Assembly (NCBI RefSeq): GCF_017982655.1
Contig: NZ_JABXYX010000001.1
Location: 62,001 to 126,000 of the forward strand
Direction of reading: 5' to 3'
From: Brasilonema sp. CT11
GTDB lineage: Bacteria > Cyanobacteriota > Cyanobacteriia > Cyanobacteriales > Nostocaceae
DNA: 64,000 bases
In this document: positions 1-10,504 of the stretch, in pieces
Layout of the letters: every line of letters starts with the position of its first letter
How positions within the stretch are numbered: the first letter of the stretch is position 1
Made by a program: the position numbers and the translations under genes
Notes under the pieces: generated by a model
Seen by the model: only the letters and a program-made list of their open reading frames with translations
What the model was told of the DNA's origin: nothing
The model's database searches: none

Positions 1-570
1 CCGTCCGGCTGCCGGACTTAACAGCGTACCCGTTCCCGCATAAGCATCAATACAACTCGGACTAGCTGCCCCAAACAGCCGCATCGCATAATCAAAGGTA
101 CTAATTCCAATAAAGACACCAGTTGCACTACCAATGATATTTTCTGGTACAATATTGGCAGATTCTAAAGCTTCCCAGGTAACTTCTAATAACAAACGCT
201 GTTGTGGATCGAGTTTCACTGCCTCACGGGGGGCGATTCCGAAAAACTGAGAGTCAAATTTGTCTGCATTGCCAATAAATCCCCCGTAACGGGTGTTCAT
301 TTTTCCTGGAACATCTTGATGACTGGAGTAGTAAGTATCAATATCCCAGCGATCGCTCGGTACTTCGGTAATGGCATCAGTTTTATTTTTGACTAATTCC
401 CAAAAAGCTGCCGGGTTATCACTTCGTCCTGGCAAACGACAACCCATACCAATGATTGCGATTGGTTCCGTCTTGGTTGATTCTACTGCGTTGAGCTTGG
501 CTTGCATATCTGACAAAGCCATCAACGCCCGCCGCATAGTTGATAAAGATTGATTTGATTCTGAGTTCAT
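1..570 (-). CDS. Type I polyketide synthase, N-terminal part (docking segment + KS), cut by the window edge
   Basis: The first 190 residues of a second PKS, read leftward off the window. The start is the ATG at 570, only 12 bases after the stop of the upstream PKS, so the two are almost certainly co-translated. Residues 1-35 form a charged helical stretch of the kind that acts as an N-terminal docking domain (MNSESNQSLS...). The ketosynthase domain follows, with PIAIIGMGCRLPG, DRWDIDTYY and the family motif LDPQQRLLLEVTWEALE. The window ends in the conserved GTG...AAGR region, before the active-site Cys, so KS activity cannot be judged. The protein presumably accepts the chain from the ACP at the C-terminus of the 3027-residue PKS. 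Confidence 0.95.
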   Translation of the reverse strand, partial: MNSESNQSLSTMRRALMALSDMQAKLNAVESTKTEPIAIIGMGCRLPGRSDNPAAFWELVKNKTDAITEVPSDRWDIDTYYSSHQDVPGKMNTRYGGFIGNADKFDSQFFGIAPREAVKLDPQQRLLLEVTWEALESANIVPENIIGSATGVFIGISTFDYAMRLFGAASPSCIDAYAGTGTLLSPAAGR

Positions 571-582
571 CTTTGCCCTTGT

Positions 583-3500
583 TTAATAATTTAAACTGTT
601 TAACTTACTAATCAACAAAGCTTCAAGTTCGTTAGCTGATAAATTGTCTACATCTAATAACTCTGAAGTAGGCTCAATTAATACTGGCTGAGCCGATGAT
701 TTGATAGTGGGTGGAGCAGCAAATTCTGGCAATAGCACTTCTAAAATCAAATAATCAACTAAAGCTGCTACTGTTGGATAATCAAAAGCCAAGGTTGCAG
801 GTAAAGAGACATCTAAAGTAGTTTGCAAGCGATTTCGCAAATCAATAGAAGTAAGCGAATCCATCCCCAAATCGAAGAAACCTTTTTGCCAATCTACAGA
901 TTCAGGAGAGTTTAAACCTAAAACTTTTGCTACCTGAGTGCGAACACAATTGCCTAATACTTCTCGGCGATCGCTCTGTGGAGTTTGTTGAAGTTGCTGT
1001 CGCCAATTAACGGGTTTTGTCGGTGATCGATCCGTTACCGCTACTTGGTGGAAGTTTTCCCAAAACGGGGCAGCACCTCTTTTAGCAATGAACTGCGCCC
1101 AATTAATCCCCACTGCACCTACTTGGATCGGAGGTTGTTCGCATAGATATTCCAATAGTTGCAATCCTTGTTCAGGAGTCATGGAATTAATGCCTTTACT
1201 CTGCCATTGTTCGCTAATTTCCCCTTGGGCAGCAGCCCCTACTTCAGTCCAAACTCCCCAATTAATACTCAATCCTGGCAATCCTTGAGCATGGCGTTGA
1301 TAAGCTAGGGCATCTAAAAAGGCATTAGCCGCCGCATGGTTAGCTTGACCTGCAGAACCGAGTAAAGAAGCAGCAGAAGAAAATAGAATTAAGTCTATCG
1401 GGCGATCGCCTATTAATTCGTGTAGTATCCAAGTTCCTGTTACTTTGGGAGCCATCACTTTAGCGAAACGCTGCCAAGATAACTGCTGTAAAGTTCCGTC
1501 GTCTAGGACTCCCACTGCATGAATAATTCCTCCTAATGGTGGCATTCTGCGCTCAATCTCTGCAAACACTTGCGTCATACGTTCTTTATCGCAGACATCG
1601 GCTTGAATTAGCTCAATTCTGACTTCAGCTTGAGCTAATTTGGCTAATTGATCAGCAAGTTCAGGTTTAACACCACTACGCCCCAATAAAACTAAGTTTT
1701 TCACTCCTTTTTTAACTAACCAATCAGCCACTACCAACCCCAAACCGCCAAAGCCGCCCGTAATTAAATAAGTTTTCTCGCTGCTAAAGCGAATCGGTGG
1801 CGATTGAACCGCCTGAGGTTGATTGACTAACCGAGATACATACCGATTACCGTTACGCAAAGCAATTTGATTTTCTGGGGTTGAGGCGTAAATTTCTGCG
1901 AGTAAAGTTGTCGCATTTTCCTCAATTGTGGTATTTGGGTCTAAATCAATATAGGTACATTGTAATTCTGGATGTTCTATATTGATAACTTTGCCCATTC
2001 CCCACAGAGAAGATTGAGCTATTTGAGGGATTGTTTCTCCTGCTATAACTGGTGTCGCCCCTTGAGTAACTAGCCATAAAGCAGGAGGTGGGGAAAGTAC
2101 GAAATCTCGGTCGTTTGCCCTTACTAAAGCTTGGACTAGATAAAGGGTGCTACCGCATCCCCTTTCGGAAGCGGCTGTTAATTCAGTTAGGGTGAGAGTG
2201 TTGGTGATTGGTGTATCTAAACTCCAACAATTTATGACTGCATGTAAAGGAATTTGTTGTTGGCTGATAGCGTTGAATAGTTGATGAAACTCTTCTACCT
2301 GTGCTGGATTAATGGTAAATTCTTGATTGCCTACTTGCTCGTATTGATTACCAGCAAACACTAAAGTATATTTCTCACCTTGAGATTGCAATTGTTTTGC
2401 TAGTTCCTCACCCATACCCTGGTAATCGGCTAAAATCACCCAGTGCTTATCTGAACTAGCTTGAGCTAAAATCGCTGCTTGTGGGAATAGAGATGTGTCA
2501 GTTGATGTTTCCCCAGGTAAAGATTTAACGCTACTAAACCCCGTTTCTAACAATAATTTTTCCCACTGCTGGCTAGACATAAGTGGATGTTTGGGGCGCA
2601 GATCGCGATCGCTAAACTTCCACCAACCTGTAGTTAACCCAAAAATTAAATCTATCCACCGCCTCGGTGCTGTTCCTTCTAGCAGAATTAACATTCCACC
2701 CGGCGATAACAATTGTCGCGCTTGGTTTAAGCTATGTTTTAAATCCCTAGTCGCATGGAAAACGTTGGCAGCTAAAATTATGTCGTACTTTTGAGTGCTA
2801 AATCCTTGGAATTTGAGATCGGCTTCAAGATCTAATGCTTGATAGCGGATAAAGTTATAATCGCTGAATTTTTCCTTAGCTTTAGCGGTAAATAAAGGAG
2901 AAACATCAGTAAAAACATACTCTACTCCTTTGTTTGGTAGTTCTGGCAAAATGTAAGCAGTAGTGCCCCCAGTTCCCGCACCTATTTCTAAAATGCGGAG
3001 ATTTTCGCCTGAAGTGCGAGATGCTAGTACTGCCGCAAGTGCTTTTTGCACTACCAGATTCATTCCTTTAAAAGTGGCTGAATGCTGATATAGATTAGTT
3101 AGATTTGTGAGATCGCTACTGGGGAACAATAATTGTAGTGGATCGCATTTACCCTGTAAGACTTCGGCGAGTTTAGTTCCGCATCTTTCTAATAGGGTTA
3201 ACTCGGCTATGAGGTGAGGATATTGCGTTAATAAATCTGGTAAAGATGACAGCTTTTGTGGTTTTGGTGTACTAGTAACTTGCCATATTCCGTCATTTTT
3301 TGCCAATATCCCTACTTCAGATAACATCTCAAGTAGCCGTTCTAATAGGCGACGATGAGGTTCAAGTACTCCTAGTTTTCTGGTTATTTCTTCTACAGAA
3401 AATTGCACATTTGGAGATAATTTAAAACTCATTTTCTCGAAAGCAGCCAGCACGTAGCTAATACTTAAATCCTCAATCTTCGTTAATAATGTATTTGTTT

Positions 3501-6500
3501 CAATTTCTAACGAGGAGGAAGAAATAAGGTTAGTAACGGATAAATCAAGGATGTTCGGATGAAATTCTTTCTTATCTTCTCCTCTCCCTAATCTCCAATT
3601 TTGAATTGGACTGGGTGAATTTTTATTTGATTTAGCTTGCCACTCTATTTGATAGAGCCAATCTTTCCAATTAGTTTGTAAACTACCTAATAAAGCTTGA
3701 CGACTAGCACGTTTGAATTGTAAACCTTCAACACTAGCAATTAATTCTCCATCAGGGGCGATTAAATCTAAATCAGCAGTGCGGTTGGTTTGTTGTAACT
3801 CTTTATTGGGATGGAGTTTAACGTGACTCCATACATGACCGACTTGAGTGCGGTAAACTTTAAGTCGCTGACAGCCTACAGGTACAAATGGATCATCAAG
3901 GCTTTCATTTTGATATAACAAAGCAAAAACTACCTGGAAGCAAGCATCTAACAAAGCCGGATGTAACTGATAATTTTTGACTTCCGAAATATAAGCTGAT
4001 TGTAACTTAATTTCTGCCAAAGCCTCTGCTTCACTCTGCCACAATTGTTGAATATTACGGAGATCAGGTCCATAATAAACCTGCATTTTTTTGTAATAAG
4101 TATCTAAGTCAATCTGTTGACTGCATCGAGACTGTAAAGCAGTTAAATTAATTGGTGTTTGCGAATTTAATAAAGTTTCTTTCTGTACTTTTCCGTCAGC
4201 GTGTAGCGTCCAATTTTTAGAGCCCAGGTCTGAGGTACTAAAAACTTGAAATTTAGCGGCAGTCTCACTTTCGTGATTTAAAAGTATTTGTAGGTTGTGA
4301 CCTTGATTTTCTGGTAAAATTAATGCTCTCAAAATCGCGACATCTGTAATTGATATACAGCTAGATTTAAAAACTGCTACCCCAGCCGCTAAAGCCATTT
4401 CTAAATAAGCAACACCGAAAACTACCAGAAACTCGTATACCCAATGCTGTGCTAAGTAAGCAGGGCGATTCTTAGTAATATATGATTGAAACCGAATCTC
4501 ATCACTTCCCGCTAAATACAGGCGATTTCCTAGAAGAGGATGTTGGTAGCGCTCAACATTAGTCAAAGCTGGTGAAGTGAGAATATTTTCTAACCAATAT
4601 CTTTGTTGTTCAAAAGGATAGCTAGGTAGAGTGATGCGATTATAGGAATAATCTAGATAGAAACCAGCCCAATTAATGTTAACTTGACGCGAATATAGTG
4701 CTGCTAAACTCGATAATAATGTTTGCCAGTTAGAACTCTGGGGATGTAAACTGGGCAATCCAACGAAATCGATATAATCTTGATTTACGGATGTCAAACA
4801 GCTACGACCCATTGCCAATAAAATGGGTTTAGCCCCACACTCTAGGAAAATGGTTACTCCCTGCTGCTGCAAAGTCTTCATACCCTGATGAAATTGCACT
4901 GGTTGGCGCAGATGACGGCACCAATATTCAGGAGTAGTAATGTCAGCCGTCGCCATTTCTCCAGTCAGGTTAGAAACTAAATCTATAGATGGAGTGTGAT
5001 AGGTAATAGTGGCAGCAACTTCCCTAAAGGAGTCTAGGATCGGGTTCATTAAAGGAGAATGAAAGGCATGAGATACGGATAAAGGAACAGCCTTTATTCC
5101 TCTAGCTTCTAAGATGCTAACTATGCCTTGCATTGTTTGCGCTTTGCCAGAAATTACTATGCTATCTGGTTGGTTAAAAGCCGCGATCGCTACTTCAGTT
5201 GGGTAAGCTGCTATAGCTTGGGCAATCGTACTTTCATCAGTAAATAGTGCCACCATTGTTCCATCTTCTGGCAATGATTGCATCAGCTGTCCGCGTTTAA
5301 CAATTAGCTTTAACCCATCTTCTAAACTGAATACTCCAGCAACACAAGCAGCAACGTATTCGCCAACACTATGACCGATGACAATATCTGGTTGGACACC
5401 CCAAGATTGCCAAAGTTGATATAAAGCATATTCAATGGCAAACAAAGCAGGTTGAGTATAAGCCGTCTGATGGATTAATTGGGAATCTGTATAAATAACC
5501 TCTAACAAAGGATATTCTAAATCAGCAGCTAGAATTTCAGCGCAACGGTTGAGGGCTTGACGGAAAACGGGTTGCATTTCGTAGAGTTCCCGTCCCATTC
5601 CAATATACTGTGACCCTTGTCCTGTAAACAAAAAAGCAATTTTTTGAGGTTGTAAATCCTGTGGAATTGCGTTTAGTAATTCCTGACGCAACTGGGGTAG
5701 AGAATCAGCTACAACAGCTAACCGATAATCAAAATCTGCGCGACCAATATTAGCAGTAAAACATAAATCTGCTAGAGATATTTCTGGATGAGTATCGAGG
5801 AAATCAATGTGTTTTTGAATGAGTTGTCTCAATGCCCTATCGCTTTTAGCAGCAATTTTAAAAATGTGGTATGGTAACTCTACTTCGATAATTTTTGATT
5901 TTATTAGCGGTGCTGACTCTAAAATGGCATGGGCATTAGTGCCGCTAAACCCAAAAGAACTAATACCAGCAAACAGGTTAGGTTCTTGGGATTGCCAAAC
6001 TTGTCCGGCGGTGGGAATGACTGCAGGGATTTGTTCTAAAGTAATGTGGGGATTAATTTGGCGATAATGCAGGTGTTTGGGAATATACTTATGTTGCATT
6101 GCCAAAACTACTTTGATCAGTCCAGCAATTCCGGCTGCTGCTTCGGTATGTCCGATATTAGTTTTTACCGAACCGATTACTAATTCTCTAGTTCTATCCT
6201 GTCCATATACTGCTTGTAATGCCTTGACTTCCACAGGATCGCCCAAAGGCGTGCCTGTACCGTGAGTTTCTACATAAGAAATTTGTTGGGGAAATACTTC
6301 TGCTGTGGCTAAAGCTTGACGAATGACTGCTTCTTGCGCAAGTCCATTGGGTGCAGTTAAACCGTTGCTAGAACCATCTTGATTGATTGCCGTACCCCGA
6401 ATAATCGCCTGAATGTGATCTTGATCGGCGATCGCGTCTGATAGTCGTTTGAGAACTACCACTCCGCATCCTTCACTCCGCACATATCCGTTAGCCGTCG

Positions 6501-9500
6501 CATCAAAAGTTTGGCAGCGTCCATCCGGTGATAGCATTCCTGCTTGGGAAAAGGTAGTGCTTAATTCAGGAGATAACAACAAATTTACTCCCGATGCTAG
6601 GACTAAATCGCATTCGCCCCGTTGCAAACTGGCACAAGCTAAATGAACTGCTACCAAAGATGAGGAACAAGCGGTATCAATGGCAATCGCTGGCCCTTGC
6701 AAACCAAAAATGTAAGCTATCCGTCCGGCTGACATTGCGGCTGAATTGCCTGTAGCAAAATAAGTATCAAAATCTTGCTGTTGATTTTGTTGAAGTTGCA
6801 ACCATTCATAATCGTGGGAAGAAATACCAACAAAAACACCAGTTGATTTCCCGGTTAGCGTTTGTGGGTTTATGCCAGCATTTTCTAATGCTTCCCAAGT
6901 CACTTCTAGTAAAATTCTTTGTTGAGGATCGAGTAAGTTGGCTTCTCTAGGGGAAATTCGGAAAAAGGCGGCATCAAATTGATCTACTTGAGAGAGAAAG
7001 CCGCCCCATTGACTGCTTATGTTGGCAGGAATTTCCTGCCAGCGGTCGACTGGAATAGGAGCGATCGCATCTTTTCCTTGACGCAATAACTCCCAGTAGG
7101 AATCAAGGTTATCTGCATTTCCCGGAAATCTACATCCCATGCCAATAATTGCGATTGGTTCTAACAATGATTGCTGGTAGTGTGATGCTGAAATTTCGGC
7201 AGATGGGGTTGGTTTAAGCTGAATTTCTGGGGCGGCAATTTTGACTGATGCTTTCCCTGATAGTTGCTGTTCAAAATAGTTAGCGATCGCTTCAGGAGTT
7301 CCGTACTGAAAAAAGAAAGTCGGTTCTAGTTCTATGCCTAACTTTTGACTTAACAGCGATCTTAGTTCTAACAAATCTAGGGAATCTAAACCTATTTCCA
7401 TTAAAGGACGTTTGGCATCAAAAGCAGCTTGCCGGCTTTGCCTCATCACGGATAAAACGCAAGTTTTGATGATGGAAGAGAAAGATTGTTCTTTAGCGTT
7501 GCTAACTGCTTCTAGTTTATTGGTAGTATTGGTAGTAGCATGATTAATTTTATAATTTTGCAAGTCATATTCAATTAAAATGCCAATTCCCAAATTATCT
7601 GTATCTTCTGGGCGGTAATTGACAATTAACTGCCGAATGGTTGCACCGCGATCACTGTGAAAACGGAGAATGGGATCTAAGCGTTGTCCTTGTTGGTTTT
7701 GAAGTTGTACATATTCTGCCATTGTTATCGAGGCATATTGATGATAGTTGCGGCATCGGGTAACCCCAACCACTCGCTCAATACTGCCTTTAAGAGCAAA
7801 CCAATTTAACATAAATTCTAAAAATGGTTCGCCTAATCCCCGATCCTGCATTTGCGGTAAGATGCTAATTCCTAATAGTTGAATCGTCTTACCTTTTGGT
7901 TGGTGGAGGGAAGGAACTGCTGTAAATGTAGTGTTTTCTAGTACCTCTATACCAGCGATTCTTTGGGAATAAATTACCCCAACAATCTCGCCATCAATTT
8001 CTAACACTGCATGTCCATCTGGTTGACGTTCTAACCGTCTTTGCAGTTCTGTAGTTGAAGTTCTTAAAGCTTCAGTCCAGCATTCTGCTTCTAATTTAAT
8101 TAAAGCTGGTAAGTCTGATAAATTTGGCTGTCGAATCGTATAGGATCTTTTTTCAAACCAATTTAGGGTAATACGGGTAAAGGGAAAAATTTTCGGATAT
8201 TTGCGTCCAAATTCATTTTTAGGAAATAGTCCTACTTCGGCGGCTGCCATCATAAATACATCAGCTTCTACCAAATGTTGCATGGAAAAAGCTTGATTGG
8301 CATCAAAATGTAAGTTTTCACATCGATCTAAGAAAGTATAAACAACTTCTGGATCGAGGCTGTGAACTTCTAATATTATTAATCCGTGACGATTAACAAT
8401 TTCTGCCCAGCGTTCTAGGTGTTCTACTAAACTTTGAACAGCAGTAGGAGGAGAAATGAGGCTACCCGATTTGTCAACGGAAACACATTGGTAAGGTAAA
8501 TGCGCTCGCGCCTGTTCTCTCGCAATATCTTTGGTTGGTATAAATGGGCGATCATGATCCAAAAAAGAACGAACGTGCAAAATATTTTCTGGATCTTTAA
8601 TGCCTAGTTTTTGTAAATCCTCAACTAATTTTATCGGCTCGCCAATATCTCCTTGGAGCGTAAAATGAGGAATTTTGGTTAGGTTGCGCTCGGTTGCTTG
8701 TAAAGACTCTTGATTATAATCGCATCCGATCATCCACAAAGGATATTGATCTAATACTTTACCTCTCGCAGATTTATCTTTAATTGTTTGATAAATTCGT
8801 TTAAGTAGCGTTCCATCACCGCAGCCCATATCAGCTACATATTTTGGCTGCTGTTCATAGGGTAACTGATTAAAAATAGTAATAATAGTTTCTTCTAAAT
8901 CTGCAAAATATTTTTCGTGTTGAAAGCCGCTAGCAACTACATTTAAAGTTCTATCTAAATGTAATTCTTTTCCCGTCACATCCCGTTTCAATACTCTGTT
9001 AAAGTCGCCAAATAACAGTTCTTTCATTTGGGAAAGCATCGGCTTATATGATGCAGTGATAGCAGTAATTAATACCCTATCTAAAATAAATTGACCAGCT
9101 TTAGTGAGAAATAGTTGGCTTTGACGGTACTCACACCATCCTCTTTCCTGAAATAACTCTATTATCTCTATTTGGACTGATTCAGGCAGTTCTTTTATCC
9201 AATCAATTGAATGATTAATCGAGAAGAGTTGATTGAGAGCATTTAAAATAGTTATTAATAAAATTCCATCTAAAAAATCAACCAATAAAGGATCGCTAAT
9301 CTGCCACTTTTGGCGAGAACGCTCAAGCCAAGGTCGTAACAAATTTCGCGGTTGTCCTGTTTTTAAGTAAGCCTCGATTGGTAAGGAGAATATGTCAGTG
9401 ATATCTAGCGGAATTTCTTGTTCAGCTTTTGCTTCATCTGTCAAACTATATTTTCCCTCTCCATCTACAGCTAGCCAATGGAGCGATCGCAAAATTCGTA

Positions 9501-9666
9501 AAGCCACTTGCAGATGTCCGCTATTAGCATTCAGCCGCTTTACCATCTGCTCTAAATTTAGGCTACCCTGCTTCTGTAACAAAGCAAACAACCCATTTTT
9601 TTTGCAAGCTACAATCACAGGTATAGCTACAAATCCATGAGCATACCGGTTAATTATATCTAACAT
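583..9666 (-). CDS. Type I PKS: MT-GNAT-ACP loading unit plus KS-AT-DH-cMT-KR-ACP module
   Basis: 3027 residues that start a polyketide and extend it once. Order: methyltransferase-like 1-505 (SAM motif DMGCGDGT near 280; HVRSFLDHDRP 364-374); GNAT 508-700 (W530, T636, H670, R685); ACP1 (GLDSLDL, S762); KS 835-1250 (C1000, H1135, H1173); AT 1343-1640 (GHSVG, S1433; HAFH 1533-1536, which predicts malonyl-CoA); DH 1705-1990; C-methyltransferase about 2190-2400 (EIGAGTGG); KR 2630-2820 (GGFGGLG); ACP2 (GMDSLTS, S2937); C-terminal docking tail. There is no ER or thioesterase. The MT-GNAT-ACP front end resembles the loading units of curacin, apratoxin and saxitoxin synthases, where GNAT decarboxylates a malonyl-type unit. 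Oddities: the first DH motif has lost its Gly and Pro, and the KR Tyr position is His2777. AGGAG lies 4 bases before the ATG. The expected product after this module is an alpha-methyl, beta-hydroxy or beta-keto chain. Confidence 0.95.
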   Translation of the reverse strand: MLDIINRYAHGFVAIPVIVACKKNGLFALLQKQGSLNLEQMVKRLNANSGHLQVALRILRSLHWLAVDGEGKYSLTDEAKAEQEIPLDITDIFSLPIEAYLKTGQPRNLLRPWLERSRQKWQISDPLLVDFLDGILLITILNALNQLFSINHSIDWIKELPESVQIEIIELFQERGWCEYRQSQLFLTKAGQFILDRVLITAITASYKPMLSQMKELLFGDFNRVLKRDVTGKELHLDRTLNVVASGFQHEKYFADLEETIITIFNQLPYEQQPKYVADMGCGDGTLLKRIYQTIKDKSARGKVLDQYPLWMIGCDYNQESLQATERNLTKIPHFTLQGDIGEPIKLVEDLQKLGIKDPENILHVRSFLDHDRPFIPTKDIAREQARAHLPYQCVSVDKSGSLISPPTAVQSLVEHLERWAEIVNRHGLIILEVHSLDPEVVYTFLDRCENLHFDANQAFSMQHLVEADVFMMAAAEVGLFPKNEFGRKYPKIFPFTRITLNWFEKRSYTIRQPNLSDLPALIKLEAECWTEALRTSTTELQRRLERQPDGHAVLEIDGEIVGVIYSQRIAGIEVLENTTFTAVPSLHQPKGKTIQLLGISILPQMQDRGLGEPFLEFMLNWFALKGSIERVVGVTRCRNYHQYASITMAEYVQLQNQQGQRLDPILRFHSDRGATIRQLIVNYRPEDTDNLGIGILIEYDLQNYKINHATTNTTNKLEAVSNAKEQSFSSIIKTCVLSVMRQSRQAAFDAKRPLMEIGLDSLDLLELRSLLSQKLGIELEPTFFFQYGTPEAIANYFEQQLSGKASVKIAAPEIQLKPTPSAEISASHYQQSLLEPIAIIGMGCRFPGNADNLDSYWELLRQGKDAIAPIPVDRWQEIPANISSQWGGFLSQVDQFDAAFFRISPREANLLDPQQRILLEVTWEALENAGINPQTLTGKSTGVFVGISSHDYEWLQLQQNQQQDFDTYFATGNSAAMSAGRIAYIFGLQGPAIAIDTACSSSLVAVHLACASLQRGECDLVLASGVNLLLSPELSTTFSQAGMLSPDGRCQTFDATANGYVRSEGCGVVVLKRLSDAIADQDHIQAIIRGTAINQDGSSNGLTAPNGLAQEAVIRQALATAEVFPQQISYVETHGTGTPLGDPVEVKALQAVYGQDRTRELVIGSVKTNIGHTEAAAGIAGLIKVVLAMQHKYIPKHLHYRQINPHITLEQIPAVIPTAGQVWQSQEPNLFAGISSFGFSGTNAHAILESAPLIKSKIIEVELPYHIFKIAAKSDRALRQLIQKHIDFLDTHPEISLADLCFTANIGRADFDYRLAVVADSLPQLRQELLNAIPQDLQPQKIAFLFTGQGSQYIGMGRELYEMQPVFRQALNRCAEILAADLEYPLLEVIYTDSQLIHQTAYTQPALFAIEYALYQLWQSWGVQPDIVIGHSVGEYVAACVAGVFSLEDGLKLIVKRGQLMQSLPEDGTMVALFTDESTIAQAIAAYPTEVAIAAFNQPDSIVISGKAQTMQGIVSILEARGIKAVPLSVSHAFHSPLMNPILDSFREVAATITYHTPSIDLVSNLTGEMATADITTPEYWCRHLRQPVQFHQGMKTLQQQGVTIFLECGAKPILLAMGRSCLTSVNQDYIDFVGLPSLHPQSSNWQTLLSSLAALYSRQVNINWAGFYLDYSYNRITLPSYPFEQQRYWLENILTSPALTNVERYQHPLLGNRLYLAGSDEIRFQSYITKNRPAYLAQHWVYEFLVVFGVAYLEMALAAGVAVFKSSCISITDVAILRALILPENQGHNLQILLNHESETAAKFQVFSTSDLGSKNWTLHADGKVQKETLLNSQTPINLTALQSRCSQQIDLDTYYKKMQVYYGPDLRNIQQLWQSEAEALAEIKLQSAYISEVKNYQLHPALLDACFQVVFALLYQNESLDDPFVPVGCQRLKVYRTQVGHVWSHVKLHPNKELQQTNRTADLDLIAPDGELIASVEGLQFKRASRQALLGSLQTNWKDWLYQIEWQAKSNKNSPSPIQNWRLGRGEDKKEFHPNILDLSVTNLISSSSLEIETNTLLTKIEDLSISYVLAAFEKMSFKLSPNVQFSVEEITRKLGVLEPHRRLLERLLEMLSEVGILAKNDGIWQVTSTPKPQKLSSLPDLLTQYPHLIAELTLLERCGTKLAEVLQGKCDPLQLLFPSSDLTNLTNLYQHSATFKGMNLVVQKALAAVLASRTSGENLRILEIGAGTGGTTAYILPELPNKGVEYVFTDVSPLFTAKAKEKFSDYNFIRYQALDLEADLKFQGFSTQKYDIILAANVFHATRDLKHSLNQARQLLSPGGMLILLEGTAPRRWIDLIFGLTTGWWKFSDRDLRPKHPLMSSQQWEKLLLETGFSSVKSLPGETSTDTSLFPQAAILAQASSDKHWVILADYQGMGEELAKQLQSQGEKYTLVFAGNQYEQVGNQEFTINPAQVEEFHQLFNAISQQQIPLHAVINCWSLDTPITNTLTLTELTAASERGCGSTLYLVQALVRANDRDFVLSPPPALWLVTQGATPVIAGETIPQIAQSSLWGMGKVINIEHPELQCTYIDLDPNTTIEENATTLLAEIYASTPENQIALRNGNRYVSRLVNQPQAVQSPPIRFSSEKTYLITGGFGGLGLVVADWLVKKGVKNLVLLGRSGVKPELADQLAKLAQAEVRIELIQADVCDKERMTQVFAEIERRMPPLGGIIHAVGVLDDGTLQQLSWQRFAKVMAPKVTGTWILHELIGDRPIDLILFSSAASLLGSAGQANHAAANAFLDALAYQRHAQGLPGLSINWGVWTEVGAAAQGEISEQWQSKGINSMTPEQGLQLLEYLCEQPPIQVGAVGINWAQFIAKRGAAPFWENFHQVAVTDRSPTKPVNWRQQLQQTPQSDRREVLGNCVRTQVAKVLGLNSPESVDWQKGFFDLGMDSLTSIDLRNRLQTTLDVSLPATLAFDYPTVAALVDYLILEVLLPEFAAPPTIKSSAQPVLIEPTSELLDVDNLSANELEALLISKLNSLNY

Positions 9667-9736
9667 AGTTCTCCTCAGAAATGTTGAATTTCTATATAAA
9701 ACTATTTTGTTACAGTCTATACATTGATGCTAGTTG

Positions 9737-10462
9737 CTAAGTCCAGGAATATAAAACTCCCTCTGGCAGTGGCGGAGATTTTTGTCCGCCAAAAATAGCA
9801 CTGCTGGCAGTGGCTAACGAAGCTTTCACTTGACGAGTCCGCCATTCATCGATCAACTGTTCTACTCCAGATGGACTGAGGCGTTGACCCATAGCTTCGT
9901 AGAGGTAAGCAGCATGACGAACTTCGTCATTAGCCACGCTGATAATCGCTTTTTTCAAGTTAGCACTCAGGCGATCGTCTTCTGGCAAAACATTGGCCAT
10001 CCGCACGAATTCTTTACTCGCATCTAGTTCTAAAATGTACAGGCTACCTAAAAACACCATCCAATCAATGGTTTCTGCTGTTAAATCTTTCTGATGGTAT
10101 CCGTGTAAGTAAGCAGTGTAAAAAGTTCCAGAAGGGGTTAATTCAACACTACTTACTTCCGGCAGTCGTTTAATTTGGTTTTTATCTTCCTGTTCTAAGA
10201 TTTGCTTGAGGGCATGACCAAAGATTTTGCCGTGACGGTCTTCATCTGCTGCGTGGCTGTCCAGTTTCTTGGCTAACCAGGAATTGTTTTCCTTAGCTGC
10301 TCTTTGGCTGAGTGCTTTGAGATAGGGAGCCGTTCCTGATTCCCCAACTTGATACTCAGCTAAAGCTTGCCGTCTAGTTAACGGATCTCTGATGTTGCGG
10401 GCAGATAGATAGGCACTAGCACCAGAGCAAATCAGATATAGAGTGTAGTTTAGTAAGTTCAT
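9737..10462 (-). CDS. Ferritin-like di-iron protein, paralog 1
   Basis: 241 residues. Four-helix ferritin-like protein with a full set of di-iron ligands: E41, E74-x-x-H77, E145 and E180-x-x-H183. Such sites usually activate O2 (rubrerythrin, MiaE and AurF-type proteins); which subfamily this is I cannot say. The N-terminus (MNLLNYTLYLICSG) is hydrophobic and could be a membrane anchor or pack into the bundle. All three paralogs in the locus end in a P-x-x-G-x-L-x-S-W tag. It lies 70 bases upstream of the PKS on the same strand, so a role in oxidising the polyketide or its starter is a reasonable inference but not shown. Compared with paralog 2 it has about 13 extra residues between helices 2 and 3. 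Confidence 0.85.
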   Translation of the reverse strand: MNLLNYTLYLICSGASAYLSARNIRDPLTRRQALAEYQVGESGTAPYLKALSQRAAKENNSWLAKKLDSHAADEDRHGKIFGHALKQILEQEDKNQIKRLPEVSSVELTPSGTFYTAYLHGYHQKDLTAETIDWMVFLGSLYILELDASKEFVRMANVLPEDDRLSANLKKAIISVANDEVRHAAYLYEAMGQRLSPSGVEQLIDEWRTRQVKASLATASSAIFGGQKSPPLPEGVLYSWT

Positions 10463-10504
10463 GCACTTAACTGGTCAATTTGCTAAAAAATGGGGGCGGA
10501 CAGA

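Noticed and set aside
2735-2735. Idea that the PKS KR is dead because the Tyr position is His2777
   Set aside because: The GQANHAAAN form occurs, as I recall, in other cyanobacterial and myxobacterial KR domains, so inactivity cannot be concluded from it alone.
1088-9640. Several plus-strand frames of 60-100 codons opposite the PKS gene
   Set aside because: They lie antisense to a well-supported PKS frame, have no ribosome sites and show no recognisable similarity; treated as shadows.
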